A DNA stretch of 64,000 bases, taken from Epiperipatus broadwayi (taxonomy: Eukaryota; Onychophora; Udeonychophora; Euonychophora; Peripatidae). Below are positions 26,301-41,300 of the stretch, in pieces (position 1 is the stretch's first letter; each line of letters starts with the position of its first letter). The stretch covers positions 5,787,922-5,851,921 of the forward strand of contig JAQFVV010000042.1 in the NCBI GenBank assembly GCA_028023455.1. The letters run 5' to 3'. The notes under the pieces were generated by a model that was not told the DNA's origin, made no database searches, and saw only the letters and a list, made by a program, of their open reading frames with translations. Position numbers and translations under genes: made by a program.

Positions 26301-29300
26301 GTGAAGCTTATCTCGATCTTATTACCAAGTTATATGGCTTAGCACTTTCAGATACCTTGAGTCTCCATAATCATAGCCTACTTTTAAACTGAAGTAGGCT
26401 ATGATTATGGAGACTCAAGGTCTCTGAAAGTGCTAAGCCATATAACTTGGTAATAAGATCGAGATAAGCTTCACTTTTTTGCGTAAAGCGCAATATAACA
26501 TATATGGTATACATTATTTACATTTAGCATCATTGCAGAAGAAATTGATGCACCAAACATTTTTTTTTTCCAAAAGTAAATACTGCACAAAGTTCTAGCC
26601 TTGCTGTTTCATACAAAGTAGCACTGGAGTTGGCAAAAGATAAAACACCTTTTAGCAATGGTGTGATAGTGAAAAAATGTATAATTGAAATGGCAAAACA
26701 ATTTAATGAGAAGTTCAAAACAGTTGCATTATCTCATCAAATTATTGCAAGACAATACGAACATATATATCAATATGTTTCAAAAAAATTGAGTGATTCA
26801 ATAGCAAAATCCAAAACTTTTCATTGGGTCTGGATAAAAGCACTAATCAATCAGATGTAAGTCAACTTTTAAATTTTGTCAAAACTATTCAGGAAGACTT
26901 TATTATTAATGAAGAGATGCTCAATTTCATTTGAATTTATATATTGGACTATTTAAATAAAGTAAAATTTTTCTAAAGATATTCATTATTTATATTAGAT
27001 TATGCAAATGGTCCAATATATAAATACAACTAAAATACCCTCATCACAAACCTTCGGGAAAACACTCAGTTTTATATCTTTACATGGTACTAACAAAACA
27101 GTTCAAAACTGTATCGTAAGCTATAAAGGATTCGATAAATAATCTTGCATTACAGACGGATCCAAAGCTATGATAATATAAGAATCAACTTTTGTAGACT
27201 ATTGAAACAGAATAATATTAACTGTCCTAAAATTCACTGCATAATTCACCAAGAAACACTCTATGGAATATTTCTGCATCAAGTCAAGTTCATGAAAGTA
27301 GCTGTAAAAATAACTAATATTATACGAGGAGAATAGATCCCTGACTCATTAAAAGTTTTATTTCTTGAGGAAATTGATATTGCATTGATTGGTTTCTCCA
27401 TTCTGATATTCGCTAATTAGATGCTGGAAAATATTTGGAAAGCTTTTTTGCCAGTCAATATGAAGTACCCATTTATTTCTTAAAAATGATGTGAAGTCTG
27501 ATACAACAGAATTTGAAATTCAAATCACAAAGTCCCATATTTTTATCAGATTTTGCGTTTATAATAGCTATGACTAACTATTTGTATGACTTAAACTTAA
27601 AACTAAAGGGCAAACTATAGAATATTGCCATGTTATATCACTATTTGAATGGCTTTAAGAGAGCATTGAAACTTTTTAAAACAGCATTTGCTAATAACAT
27701 TTTTACTCCCCCCCCCCCCAAATTGTAAAGAACATTTTGAAGAAATGAAGAATTTTGAGGGAGTATCATTTACAACTTACGTAAAATATATTGAAGAAAT
27801 CATTGAGGATTTTGAAAACTGATTTGTTGATTCTAAGGAAATTAAAGATATTTCAATTGTTATTCAACCCTTGACTGTCAACATTGAAAATGCAAGATCT
27901 GATCTTCAGCTGGAATTTTGTGATTTGTAATCAGATCAATTTTATACTTGAAAATGTGCAAAAAAAAAAAAAAAAGATTTTTAAAAATAACCACTAAGAG
28001 TGAAATACATGAAATTGAGGAACTTTGGATTCAATATGTGATCAATAATCAGAAGAACATATCTCCGAAAGCACTTTTCCAACATAAAAAGTGATTAAAT
28101 CAAAGTATAGGGACGTTCAATAAAAGATAAATCTCTTTCAAATTTACTGTGATTGTCAATTACAACCATTGAAATTCTCATAGGTACTCTAGTAAATGAA
28201 GCTAAACTATTGCAGAGTTCTCATTAAAATGAAATAATTATTGCATCTTGTCTACTGTAATGTATTTGCTAAGTCTAACCAATGATAGGACTTTCCAAAT
28301 AATGTATACACACTACATTTATTTTGAATGTAGCCCTTGGGTAAGTCTTTTTTCTTTTTTACATGGCTCTCACCTTGCCTACAGTTGGATAATTCTGGTA
28401 TAGAGGATGACATAATTTCAACTATGGTCTTTAGAAATATAGTTGTAAAACATTTCTAGAATACTGGAACTTTCCCTCTACCTCTGACTCTGAAGGGGAA
28501 GTGGATTGTTTGAAAATTTTTTAAAATAATTTAATTAAAAGAAGATTTAAAAAAGTAGTGTTTTATGTATAATATCACAGTAAAAACATTACTACATCAG
28601 AGAGAGAAAATTTAAAAGGTAACTATATGGTGCTTAATATGCCCTCTATTATTCTTAAAGCTCAGACAATTTATCCGGTCAATAAACACCTCACTAATAA
28701 ATATCAGGAATAATGATGCTATATGCTATAATACATGGAAACAAATGTTCCATATCAATAATTTTCTCTACTTTTTATCTCAACATTAACAAAACATCAT
28801 TCACTGCTTGGCATCATTTTCATTTAACTTTCCTGGAAGCTGAAATTATATAGAGTTATAAGCCTTATAAATGTGATAATACTCATGTTCCAGATTTAAG
28901 GATTTTCTAAGACTCTTCCTACAATGAGTAAAAACATCAATCAGTGTATCAGCATCAATTAATCTATTCAACAGTCCCCTACATGGATTGCCACATATTT
29001 ATTCTGCTAATACAACTCTGTGTCTGAATTTAATCTTCTAAAACCTACAGCATCTTCTCTTTGGTTACACATCTCTATGAATAGAATTATTGAAATTCTT
29101 TTTACTTACTTGTATAATCAATATTATGTAAAATCACATATTATCTTTATGAGATTGGACTCGGACGTCTTATACAGATAAATTAAACCATTAAACCCTA
29201 ATAAATCTTTCATTAATATATATAAATAATGATTTAATTAAAAGATTATTAGAAATTTCTTTTTATAAAATTGTTTTGATTGCGAATATATATTTTAATG

Positions 29301-32300
29301 GAAAAATTTTATTTAGGCTCACATGGGCAACAGCAAAACAGATCAAACCAACATTTTCTTCCAATTATTTAGTAAATTAACTCAAAATAGTTTTAAACTT
29401 TATACACAAAGTTTTTGGTCAAATAATCGCAAACAATCAATCATCTTTATTTTTATTTGTAAAAATATTATGAATTAACATAAATATGTAAATAAAAAGC
29501 AAAAATTATTGAAACTAAACTTTCTAAAATATAGTCAACTTTTCAAATAAAATAATTCAGGAACAAAAACAAATTTTATTATGAATAAGAATTTTAAAAA
29601 ATGTTGCTTTTTTTATTTAACTCTCTTAATTATCAGTTTTAGTAATTTTGAGTTGAAATTGTATTATAATTACTAAGTAAATTTGTTTCCAATATGAACA
29701 TTTTTGCATTTAAATTAATTAAACTATATTAGTTTTAGCACAATTCAAAAATAATTCTTTAAAATTATTTTCTTTTATTATTAATAAAAATATAATGTTA
29801 AGAACAAAATAAAATACATCCCTTTAGTTGAAATAGAATTAAACTGCAGAAATGTTTTAATGTTATAAGATCGATAGTTCCAAAGATGATGACAATATTC
29901 AATAAAAGATCAAAGAAAAGATCTATTAAACAACAGTGGTTCAAAGTCAATATTTGCTGAGAAAAACCAATGGTCATTACAAAATGACTGTAGCCAAAAA
30001 GAACAAAACCATAATGTAACACATTACTGGAAAAGTCACTTCATATCAGAACATTAACTATCTCTATTAAAACAATCCAGCTTAAATTTCTTAAACAGAT
30101 AATGTATGACAAAGATACTGTTTCAAAGCTAATCGTTGTTGAAAAGAATTTTATGGGTCATATGAGCATAAGGCCAAAGTAAAAACAACAAAGGGCTGAC
30201 AACTATGTTATATCATTGGTTCTTTAATATATAATTCTGAATATTCCATTCATTTGATGAAGTTTACTTAAAATGCAACTGATTAACTTTACACTTTCAA
30301 ACAAAGTCAACAACACTCTTTTTTACATACATATATATTCAGAGTAAAATATGTAAAAAAAAAAAAAGAAATTGATTATATTCTCTGCAAAGTTAAATTA
30401 TGTGTGTATTTCTTAATTATAATCATATATTTTACTTTTTACACTTTCAAATACATCTGTTTATATCAAATTTAGTGTCTTGTATGGTTAGAGATGTTTA
30501 AGAATTTTGCACAACTAATAGAGAGTTTCCATTCAGATTGATTCTGTAAACTTTATATAATAATAATTTGCAATTCAGAAGTTGATTATTATATATATTA
30601 TCTAATACATTATTTCACAATGTTCTAACATATACAAGATGATGCAAAAGTCACAAGGGGATTTAAAAATACTTTTTTTTAGGGCTTATAAAGTACATTT
30701 TGGGAGATTAAGTATGAAGAAACAGACCATTGTTGAGTGAATGAAAGTCATCAAACTTTATTTTGAACATCATTTTCAATAATTCAAACCCAATGAGTTT
30801 ATCATCAATACTCTCATTTGAAAAATCTGCCTTCTGAAGTGATGCTTCAATTTCTGGTGCAATAACTTCAAGAGGACGGTTCAGTTCAGATATTCTGAGA
30901 TGCAGAAGACTATGTTCTGCCCAAAATGAGGTGAATAATCCATGTTTTCAGGAGAGTGTTGATGACAACAAAGAGAAGATCATCTGAATTAGGAATATCT
31001 CAAGGAACAACACAAAGGATTAAAAAAGTTTTAAAACTGTTTCAATAAAAAGTTCAGTTGGTACAAGATTTAAAACCAAGGGCTAAAAAAATCAATGTCT
31101 CATTTATGCTGTTTTCTTGCAACAATTGGCCAAAGATGAAGCCAATTTCCATTTGAATAAATTCATCAATAGAGAAAACTGCAAAATATGGAGCATTGAG
31201 AATCCTAGAGCATTCCCATCAGAAATAATTAAATCCTCTTAAATGTACAGTCGTATCTCAAAGAATTATATTGGGACAATAACGATAATTCTGTAACCAT
31301 GACTGGTAAAAGCTATTGCATTATAATTCAAGAACTTTTTAAAATCTGCTACTGTATTAAAAATAATTTAGAAATTTGGTTTCAAGAAGATGTAACCACT
31401 GCATACACTTCTCGAGCCACCCAAGCAGTTTTAAGAGAAATTTTTGATGAACAATTAATTTCCAGAAATTTGGCATAAAGGACCCTCATGTTCACTAGAT
31501 TTAACAGCCCTTGATAATTTTCTTTGAGTTATCTTAAGAATGGAGTTTATGTTAAGAATTCTTCAACTAAATTCAAAATAAGAGCCTTAACATCTAATGT
31601 AGTGAAAAAAGTAATGAAAATACTTTAAATAGAATTCAGATTCATGAAAAATAGTTGTCATTTAAAGTGTTTCATGAATAATGTGGAAAAAACTCCAAAT
31701 ATTGTATTTTATTATTATCTAAAAATATAAATTAAAATATATAAAATTTATATATTTTTTAAATCAAACTTGTGACTTTAATTGATTATATACATAACAA
31801 GTTTTTATCTGATTTTTTTAATATAATATGATTAAAAATAAACATCTTGGTCATCACTAATGCAAGTTTGGCATTATTTGATGCTCTTTAAAATACTTAT
31901 ATATATATATACTGTCTGTAAAATTCACTGAAGTTAGTAGAATAAAATAACATTATACAATTTGTAGCTGTTTCTATAGTTTCTAATGTTATTTAAATGA
32001 AATAATAATACAAGTTATCAACAGCAATATCATAAAGAATTGAATAATCAATTTTTATGATTTTAATATATTTCTCATGTGATAAACTAATTAATATTAA
32101 TAATTAAGCATGCATTCTGATATATATAATTAATTAAAAAAATGTCAAAACACAAAAATATGTATTGCATTCAAATATCAGCCTTTCAAGCTAATTGTGC
32201 ATATGCTTTTGCGAGTGTTAATAATAATAAATGAATACTTTCTCTCCAATACAAGATATAGTATTTATGCAGGAATAAAATGAATCACTTATTCCTACGA

Positions 32301-35300
32301 TTCAAATGCTTATATATGAGCAAATCTGAAGTACTGGAACAAGGAAAGCGTGAGGATGGAACAGTCACTTTAAATTACTATAAGATTTGCTCATATATAA
32401 GCATTTGAGTCAGAGGAATAAGTGATTCATTTTATTCCTGCATAAATACTACATCTTGTATTGGAGAGAAAGTATTAATTTATTATTATTAACATTCGCA
32501 AAAGCGTATGCACAATTAGCTTGAAAGGCTGATATTTGAATGTAATACAATTGTAAACATACGCTATATAAAATAAATGCTTATTTAAAAATATGTAATA
32601 AAGTTTATTAATTATAAATAATAAACATTTGTAAATAAAAATTAGTTTAATGGAATTTATTCCAGCATACTATTTAGAAATTATAATATATTTAAATGTG
32701 CATTTTTTCAAGAGTTTTATTACTATTAATTTTTATTCTATTGATCAGAATTATGCACTTCTAATTTGAATAATTGCATATAATATTCATTTATATATAT
32801 TTGATTTCAGGAAATACATTTCCTAGCATTCTTGTAATACATATGTATTTATGTGTATTTCAATATATATACATTCATCTATCTCTTGAATAGAATCATG
32901 CATTTCTAATTTAATTAATAATTATTGTTTGGAGGGGAAAGAAGACTAATTGAATCTCTAGTGTCACTTTACGATATCCCTGTTCCTAGCTAAAATATGG
33001 TATTCATTTTCAGGCTTGTATATGGTTTAATTAATAAACTTTATTAATAAATATTATTGACAATGGCAGTAATTGTAATATGTGTATCCAAGTAAAAAAA
33101 GTGATTGGTACTCTCTCCAAGCCGTCTAAAGTGCCATTCCTGAATTAATACATGTATTGTGTAATAACGTAGTTTAGCTATTCATCAGGAAAATTGTAAG
33201 ATATTGCAAGTATTGAATATTTAAAAGGATAATAAAAATATATTTTAAGGATTGTTAAAATATTTTATTGTACAATTTTTAATATTGTTTGAAGTATATA
33301 ATTTATAAAGCACTTAATATAGTTAAATTATTAAGCACACTGCTATTATTTTTAAAAGTAAATAATAATTTTTGAATATTGTTTAAATTAATTAATAAAG
33401 GACTGTAGAAAAATCAGCTTTTTTAAAAATTATTGTACATTGACGATAATCCATAGTCCATGTATATATAAAGAATATAATAGATAAATAAAGGATAACG
33501 AAAAAATAATCCTTTTTCAATATTGTAGAAAAGTTTATCTTTTTTTTTAATTATTGTAAGTCAATATTTTTTAGAAAATAAATAATGCAAGGCTATCTCT
33601 CACATTATTTTTTTTTATTTCTTATATTTAGCCTTTTTTTTAATTTTATTATGATTTTAGTTAATTAATTGAGGTTAATAGCTTTAAAATCAAGCAAATA
33701 TCCACATCATTTTAACATTTACTTTCTCATATGTTAATTAAGATTTAAAATTTATTTTATTATGTGAGAATATACTTAAAGGGAAATGGTAAAAGTTTAT
33801 CAAATTCAGTAGTACTTCTCTTGCTGTATCTGTGGCATTTTAAATTTTACTTTAACATGTGTTAAATGAAATATATATATATAAACTGAAATCCTAAAAA
33901 TTTATCAAATTTGTTATTATATCTAATCTACATTGACATTATTTAAATGAGAAATTAAATACATAGTTAAAATGCAATTTAATTAATTTAAAATATGTTT
34001 ATAAAATCAAATTTTACCATGCTTTAATAAAAACTATACTTTTCATTTAAAAAAATTTCCAATACAGTAATCTTTTAATCAGTGCTGCCCTCTTTTTGCT
34101 TTTTTATATCTTTCGAAAAGTTATAATATAGATTTTCCATACATTTTTATATTGCAAATTTCAAATTTTTTTTTTAAACAATTGAAGCAAAAATTTATAG
34201 ACTAGTAAAATTCTATAAAAATAAAAAAAATCATGCAAGATTCATCAAGAATGGTGCAATATTTGTTGAGTTATCAGCAATAAAAAAACTTTCACATTTA
34301 TAAAGTAATATGGATTATATAATAATTAAGTTAAAGAATTATACTAGAAAGTCTATGCTGGTTAACAATATTACAAAAAATATTGTAATAAAAAGAAGCA
34401 TACCTCCCATATTTACTAGAGCTGCTCTTTGAACATTAGGTACCCAACCTTTCCACAATCCTCGGATACCTCCTTCAGAAACTATTCTGGTAAATGCATG
34501 CCATGTATTCCGAAACCTGAAATCAAACTATGACCGTTTGATAGTAGATATATGTAGAAATAAATAAAAATAAAATGCTACAAAAATAAATTGCTCATAA
34601 ATGCTTATAGTACATATTAATAAAATAAATAATATGAATAAGTATGTATATTTCATAAATCATTATTTAGAATAATGATATAAATTTCACTATTAAAAAC
34701 ATAAATATATAAGTGATTTTTAATAACTGATATGAGTGAAACATCAAAATGTACCACTTACTATCACTTCATTAAAAAAACATTTTGATCAAGGATATGC
34801 TTTAATTTTTTGAAGAATTTTACCTATTTCCTGCATTAAAATAAGTAACAATGTTAAGTTTTTTTTTTTCACATTTGACAACTCTCACATTTTAAATGCT
34901 GTGGTAAATTTACTATACAGAACTGAACTTCATTTAATGTGTTTTGAATTTCCTAGAATTAAATTTTGTTGTCTTGAATTTCCTAACATTAATCTCTGTT
35001 TTTCTAGTACTTTAAAGACATAATTTCAATAACCATATTCAGTGTATGTATATATATATATTGAAAGTTATATGTTTCGTGGCATACAACATAGTAGTGT
35101 GTATGCATATATATATAAAGTTGAAAGGAAAAGTAAAAATAAACAAACATTTTTTGTAAATATTTTCTAGATTACATTGGAATAAACAGTTAGAATTAAA
35201 TAATTTTGAATTTAAAAAAATTTATTATAAATTAAACTTTTAAAAAGATCTAATTAATATTTTATTATTTTTGATTTTGAAATTAAAACAAGTATGATTT

Positions 35301-38300
35301 TATGGTTCAATAGATATACTAGTAATTATAAAATTCCACTATCTATTTTGATTAAATAATTTTTTTAAAAATTAAAGCTTGTATAACATTTTGTGATAAA
35401 AATCCTACAAAGTTGTTTTGAAAGGATTAAGGTAAATTGACAAGAAATATTAACTTTTTTCAATCAAGAAAAAGAAAACTTGCTTTTAATTACTGTGGGT
35501 TTTTTCGACCCTGACTATAAAAAGGCTGAAAAATAAAATATTAGGAGTTTTTTAAAAGTAATTACAGTAGTAAAGTTACTATGAAGATATAATTGAAGAT
35601 AAAACAGTGCAAATTCAACCACTGCTGGTTTACAATTATAATTTGGATTCACATGGAAGCAAAACCCAGCTTTTATGTGGTTCATAACCAATATATATGT
35701 TTGTATTAGATGGCATAGAGAGTGAAGGGAGATCACTACAGGCAAAGTTACCACATAGTCAGTATACTGTTTTAAAAGGGATCAGATAACCAAGAGAGAT
35801 CATCAGCCTTGTTGAAGAATTAGTTTATATGTATGCTGTTTTATTAATATGAAAAAAAGCACAGATAAAGGTACTGCATCATATATATAAACTATAGCTA
35901 GTTAATAGTATGTTATATATGTTCAGAATATTATTTTAAATAATTTCTTGAAAATGACAGTTGTAATTTTTATATTATAATTTTTTTCTTAAGTAAATCA
36001 CTTTATTCAACTAAAATTAAGATGCATTTCCAGTATATCTTATTAAAACAAAAGTAAGCTCAAAAAATTTTTCTATACTGAAAAACAAACGAACTTGCTA
36101 GAATATTTGTAAACACATTTATAATTAATCAAGAGAATAGAACTTTCTAGAATAAATCTCACAATTACCATTAAAAGTAATGAATGAATAACTTTGATTT
36201 ATACCTTTATATATATATATACACACAGATATATGAATTGTATGTATATGTATTGAGAAAATATATGGTTTATTTTTTATAAATGCCAGTGTGTGCACAT
36301 ATTTCCATGTGTGTGCACATATATGTTAAGTCAATCATTAATTATATACTATAAAAATGAATTTCATTTAAGTCTGACAATTATTTGCCATGCAATTATA
36401 TTATTACAATTGAATGTACATGGTTCAATTTTAAGAAAATTCTCGGCACTTCTCCAAAACACAAACATCCTTACTTTGCAAATCCTCCCAGATTAAAAAT
36501 TATATAAATAATTCAAAATTGCACTTCTCAACCTCCCTCTCATTTATAACTTCCCATTTCTTTAATATACCCATATGCTGCTGGAAATTTGATCAAAATT
36601 TATTTGTAAACTGTTACAATCTTCATGTCAGCTGATTTAGAATCTTTCTATTCTTCTCAATTCTCTTACTCTTGGTAGGAAAAAAAAAGTGTGGATGTAT
36701 TAAGTTAATATTCGGAGCTTATTTATTTACTTAATGTATATGTATTCAAGATTCAAACAAAAAGTATTATTTAAGTAAGACTAATATAATAAAGTCAGGT
36801 AGTTGTAAAAAATTTTAAAAGCCCCCTTTGCTAAATCATAGACAACTGAACCTGCATTGTTAAGAGTTAAGTGGAAGGTGATAGCAAACTAATAATTTTC
36901 ATATATTGTATATTCAAGACACAGTCTAACATTCAAGCATCTAATTAATAAAGCACAACAATTCTTATGAAATGGACAGATTGAGATTTTCTATTTCCCT
37001 CCTTTTTTCACATTTTCTTCAAATAAAAATTCTAGTTTACACTTTTATTTCTACAGACGACCATTTTTATCATCATTATAGAGCTAAACTATTTGATGAT
37101 TTTATTGGTGATAATGAAGTGTTTTTTTTCTCTTTCTCTTCTAAATCATAGGGGGGGAAAAAAAAAAAAAACTAAATGAGGAAAAAAATGTATAACGGAG
37201 TAATGAGGAATGTTTTGGAGAAATCATAATCAATGAAAAGAAATGATAAAAAGAAAAAATAACTAGTCACTATATTTTAAAAAATGAGAAAAACAAAATC
37301 GTATGGAAGATACTTATTTTAGAGAGTTGAATAACAACAGAAATGATAATTATATACAAATATTTATAACATCTTTAATTAAAACAAGATCATAATAGCA
37401 ATATAATTCTTTAATCTTTATCATTTATATTATTTTATTTTTTCCCTAATTTATACCAAATTTTCAATTTGGTTTCATATTTAAAATAATAGTATTTATT
37501 CCTTTATAGTTAAAATCTTCAAAGCGCATGTGCAACAGCGTAATGCTGTGTTAAATATTGCAGTTTACAAACATCGTGCTATAAAAAATGATTTATTTAA
37601 TATTAATATCTGAAAAAGAATATTATATTATTTTAATATAACAATTTCATAATCTCAATGCTTTTTCTTACTTAATATTTTAAATGGGTAGCAGTTTTCT
37701 TCCAAGGTTTCAAATGGAAATATATTATTCTAACATTTTTATAAGATACAGTTTTTGGAATATACTATACATAATAATGGGAGACAAAAACATCAATAAA
37801 AAGCATTGAAAATACCAGAAATTATCATCTCAAAACAATATAATTTCATGATATTCAATGTGAATAGAGAGAATATTAATAACTAAAAAATATTATATCT
37901 TCATAGCTACTTTAATTTCTAATTCTTCTGTTTCTCACTCTACCTTGGAGGTTTACCTTCTAGCTGCCGTTTTCCTTCCATTTGCAACTGTACTTTAACT
38001 AAATCTGTGGGACTGGCTAAAAACTGAGCCAAAGCACCAGCAGTTAATCCTCCAGTAACTGCTTTCCTATAAGAAAGCAAATTAAAACAATTTCTTGTAC
38101 ATATTCTAAAGTACATTAAAAAAAAAATAAGAATTTAAAAATTGATTTTTTAAAAAATAAAATCTTCAATTATATGAAATATAGCCATGGCATACAGACA
38201 AACATTCAGATCAATGGGAAAAAAAAAACATTTTGCAATATCATCAAAGATAATAAACAGCAGCTTTATTTTTGAGATGTTTTTTAGCAAATTATTTCTT

Positions 38301-41300
38301 CAATGCTTTTGAATATAATCTACCAGTTAAACACATACATATATTATAATGGTCAAAAGAGAATATTTATTTGTGCCAGCAAGGTATTTAATATACTTTC
38401 AATGAGATAGTCTATCTGCATTTGCAAATGTTTGTAATTTATGCATAACGCCATACACAATCAACAAGAAATGATACTGATGCATATCCACACCCAATTT
38501 TTATTCCCTATTACTTTTAGTCCTGTGGCAGCATATAATATGAGATGAAAGCAGTATTATAAAGATTTTTTTAAACTAACGCTTTTGAATGTAGATGAAT
38601 TATGTTTTATACTATTTATATATATATTGTAATAGTCACAAGAGAATGACTTATTTGTCTCAACAAGGTATTTAAATAGAATAATAATGAGGGTGACTAC
38701 TCGCATTAATAAACATTTATACTTTAGTAGTAGGATACAAGTATCGGGATAATCATCAAGAAATGATACTGTATGCACATTTAACTCCTAAGGACTTATT
38801 ATGCTAATGGAACAATTTAACTTTATTATAACAAGTTTAACAACAACAAAAAAATATTTATAACATTGTCAAAAAATAAAATAATAAGAAAACAAATACC
38901 TGATGTTAGTATTGAAACTGCTTTTTTATAAAGCTTTTCAATTTGTTAATTTTATGGAACTTAAAAATATATATATTTATAATTAAATTTTCTTAATTAT
39001 TAAATGTATACTTATTTTGAAGCTTTAAGAAAAAATTGAAAAATATTTAAATAAACTATAGTTAAAGATTTGTTTATCATTATACATATTCATTTATATA
39101 TCTGCAAACATTTATATATAATACACGTATAATAATAATAAACATCACTTTAAAGCTTGCATGCAAAATAACTTTTAATGGACATTGGCTTTTTCACACA
39201 TAAATGTATATTAAAATATAAAACACATTTACATTATTTCTTACTATATTTGCTTCTGTCTTGCTAGATTACTTAAAACTCTCTATGATATCAATTCATG
39301 AGAGACATAAAAAAAAATATATTAAAAAATTTTGTTCTCTTTTTCTCAAATAAGTTACTCCTGCCATTTAAAATTATAAACATTTTCATTTATTATCTTT
39401 CATTTAAGAAGTAACTAGTATATGCCATGATTATATTATATAAATTTGATATAAAGCCTTTCAGATATTTACATAGACTGTAAATAATAATATATCATTT
39501 TAATTTATATTGACTTTTCTATTCTTTCTATATGAAAGAGATATGCAATTAATATTTATAACAAAGCAATTACAAATAATCACATCTTTTATTAATTTAA
39601 AATTTCCGTGGTTTCATGATAGGAATATTAATTTCATTCTCTAAATAATATCTCTTTCTGAAATATATATATATAGGTCTAACTTTTGATATTTTTTAAA
39701 ATATAAAGAAAAGCTTGAATTTATTTATGCTTGTCTGTATTTTTGTATAAATAAACATTATAACAGCAAATATGTAAAAATTTATAAATTATCATTAATA
39801 TTAAAAGTTTACATGTATATGTTTTGATTAATTTGAAAAACAAATTTTAAATATTAATTGAAAGTATTATTATTGAAAAAAAAAAAAAAAATAGACAAAA
39901 AAATAATAAATGCACTAGTTTATAAAAATAAGTAGAACAATAAAAAAATTAATGATTTATATGTTAGTAAATTATGCTAGCAGAATGCAAAAAATATAAA
40001 ATTATTATTTTTTATTAATCTTTCTTTGAATCTTTAACAGCATTTCTCAGTCCTTCCATTAAATTTTGTTCACTATTAAAATTTTGTTCTCTTTAAAGGG
40101 TACAGATGATGAGAGAAAGGACTCTTCCTTCCTTTGATTCTGACTTTTTTTAAAAACAAAGTACCAACAAAATGTTATAATTTTCTTTTATTTGTAGATT
40201 GTGGTAGACAAAACTAAAACTTAATAGTGATTGTAACGTCTATTCATTATTGACTTTCATCCTGCATTTGAAATACATAAATATAGATTTCTTTTTTCTT
40301 GTTTTAAATAAATCAAAACAAATAAATTTTACACATTTTTTCCCCCTCAAATAAAATTAATATGGCATTCAGAAATATTTATGATTTCTTTAATTATTTA
40401 GATTAGTTTATTACTATCATTATCATAATTTTTATTATTATTGTAAAACAAATAAATGTATTCGTTAGTGTGTGTGTGCTTTATATAACAAGAGATTGTA
40501 ATCTGATTACTTTAAAGTAAAATTCAATGTATTACTATGTACCGTTAATTTTTTTTTCTTTAACTATTAAAATAGTCTCTTGAGTTTACTGTCTTATTAT
40601 CTGTAGTGTTATATCTACTTATGTTCTTGAACTCAGAATGTATTAATATTTACCATAAACAGACATTACAAAAAAATAGAAAACTAATAACCAATAATGA
40701 TCAAGTGTATCATTCATTGGCTTAGTCAACACAGAATATTATTTTAAAAGCTTAATCTATATGTAATAAAGTTGTGACGTCATAGAAAAACTATATATTT
40801 TTCAGATTTTTGATTTTATAGAGCTTTTTCTATTATTCAATCATCAGATGTCTTCCAAAAAGATTTTGACCATACTTAAGTTGAAAAGTGAACATTATAA
40901 TAATTGGCCTTAAAATTAATAACTTATGATTCCATCTTTTTGATTTCTTCTAATTTATATACAGATTTTATTATTGCTACTAATTTTATTATCGCTACAT
41001 AAAAAGGTCTTTTTTTCAGTGTTAGTTAAGTGTAAAAGAATAGACAGATTTTTAAAATATTATTTTTAGATGTATTTATTTTCCTATTTATCTTCTATAT
41101 ATTTATACAGCGCTATGTTGATAAATTGTAAATGTAAATTAGCGATCAGGTTAAAGCACATGCGCTCTACAGAGAATGTTAGTATTATTTACATATAGTT
41201 ATCTGTAAAGCGCATTAGCCTGATCGCTAATTTACATTTACTATTTATCTTCTGTAAAAATTCTTCCAATTTCTAAAACATTTTTAGACAACTTCAAAAT

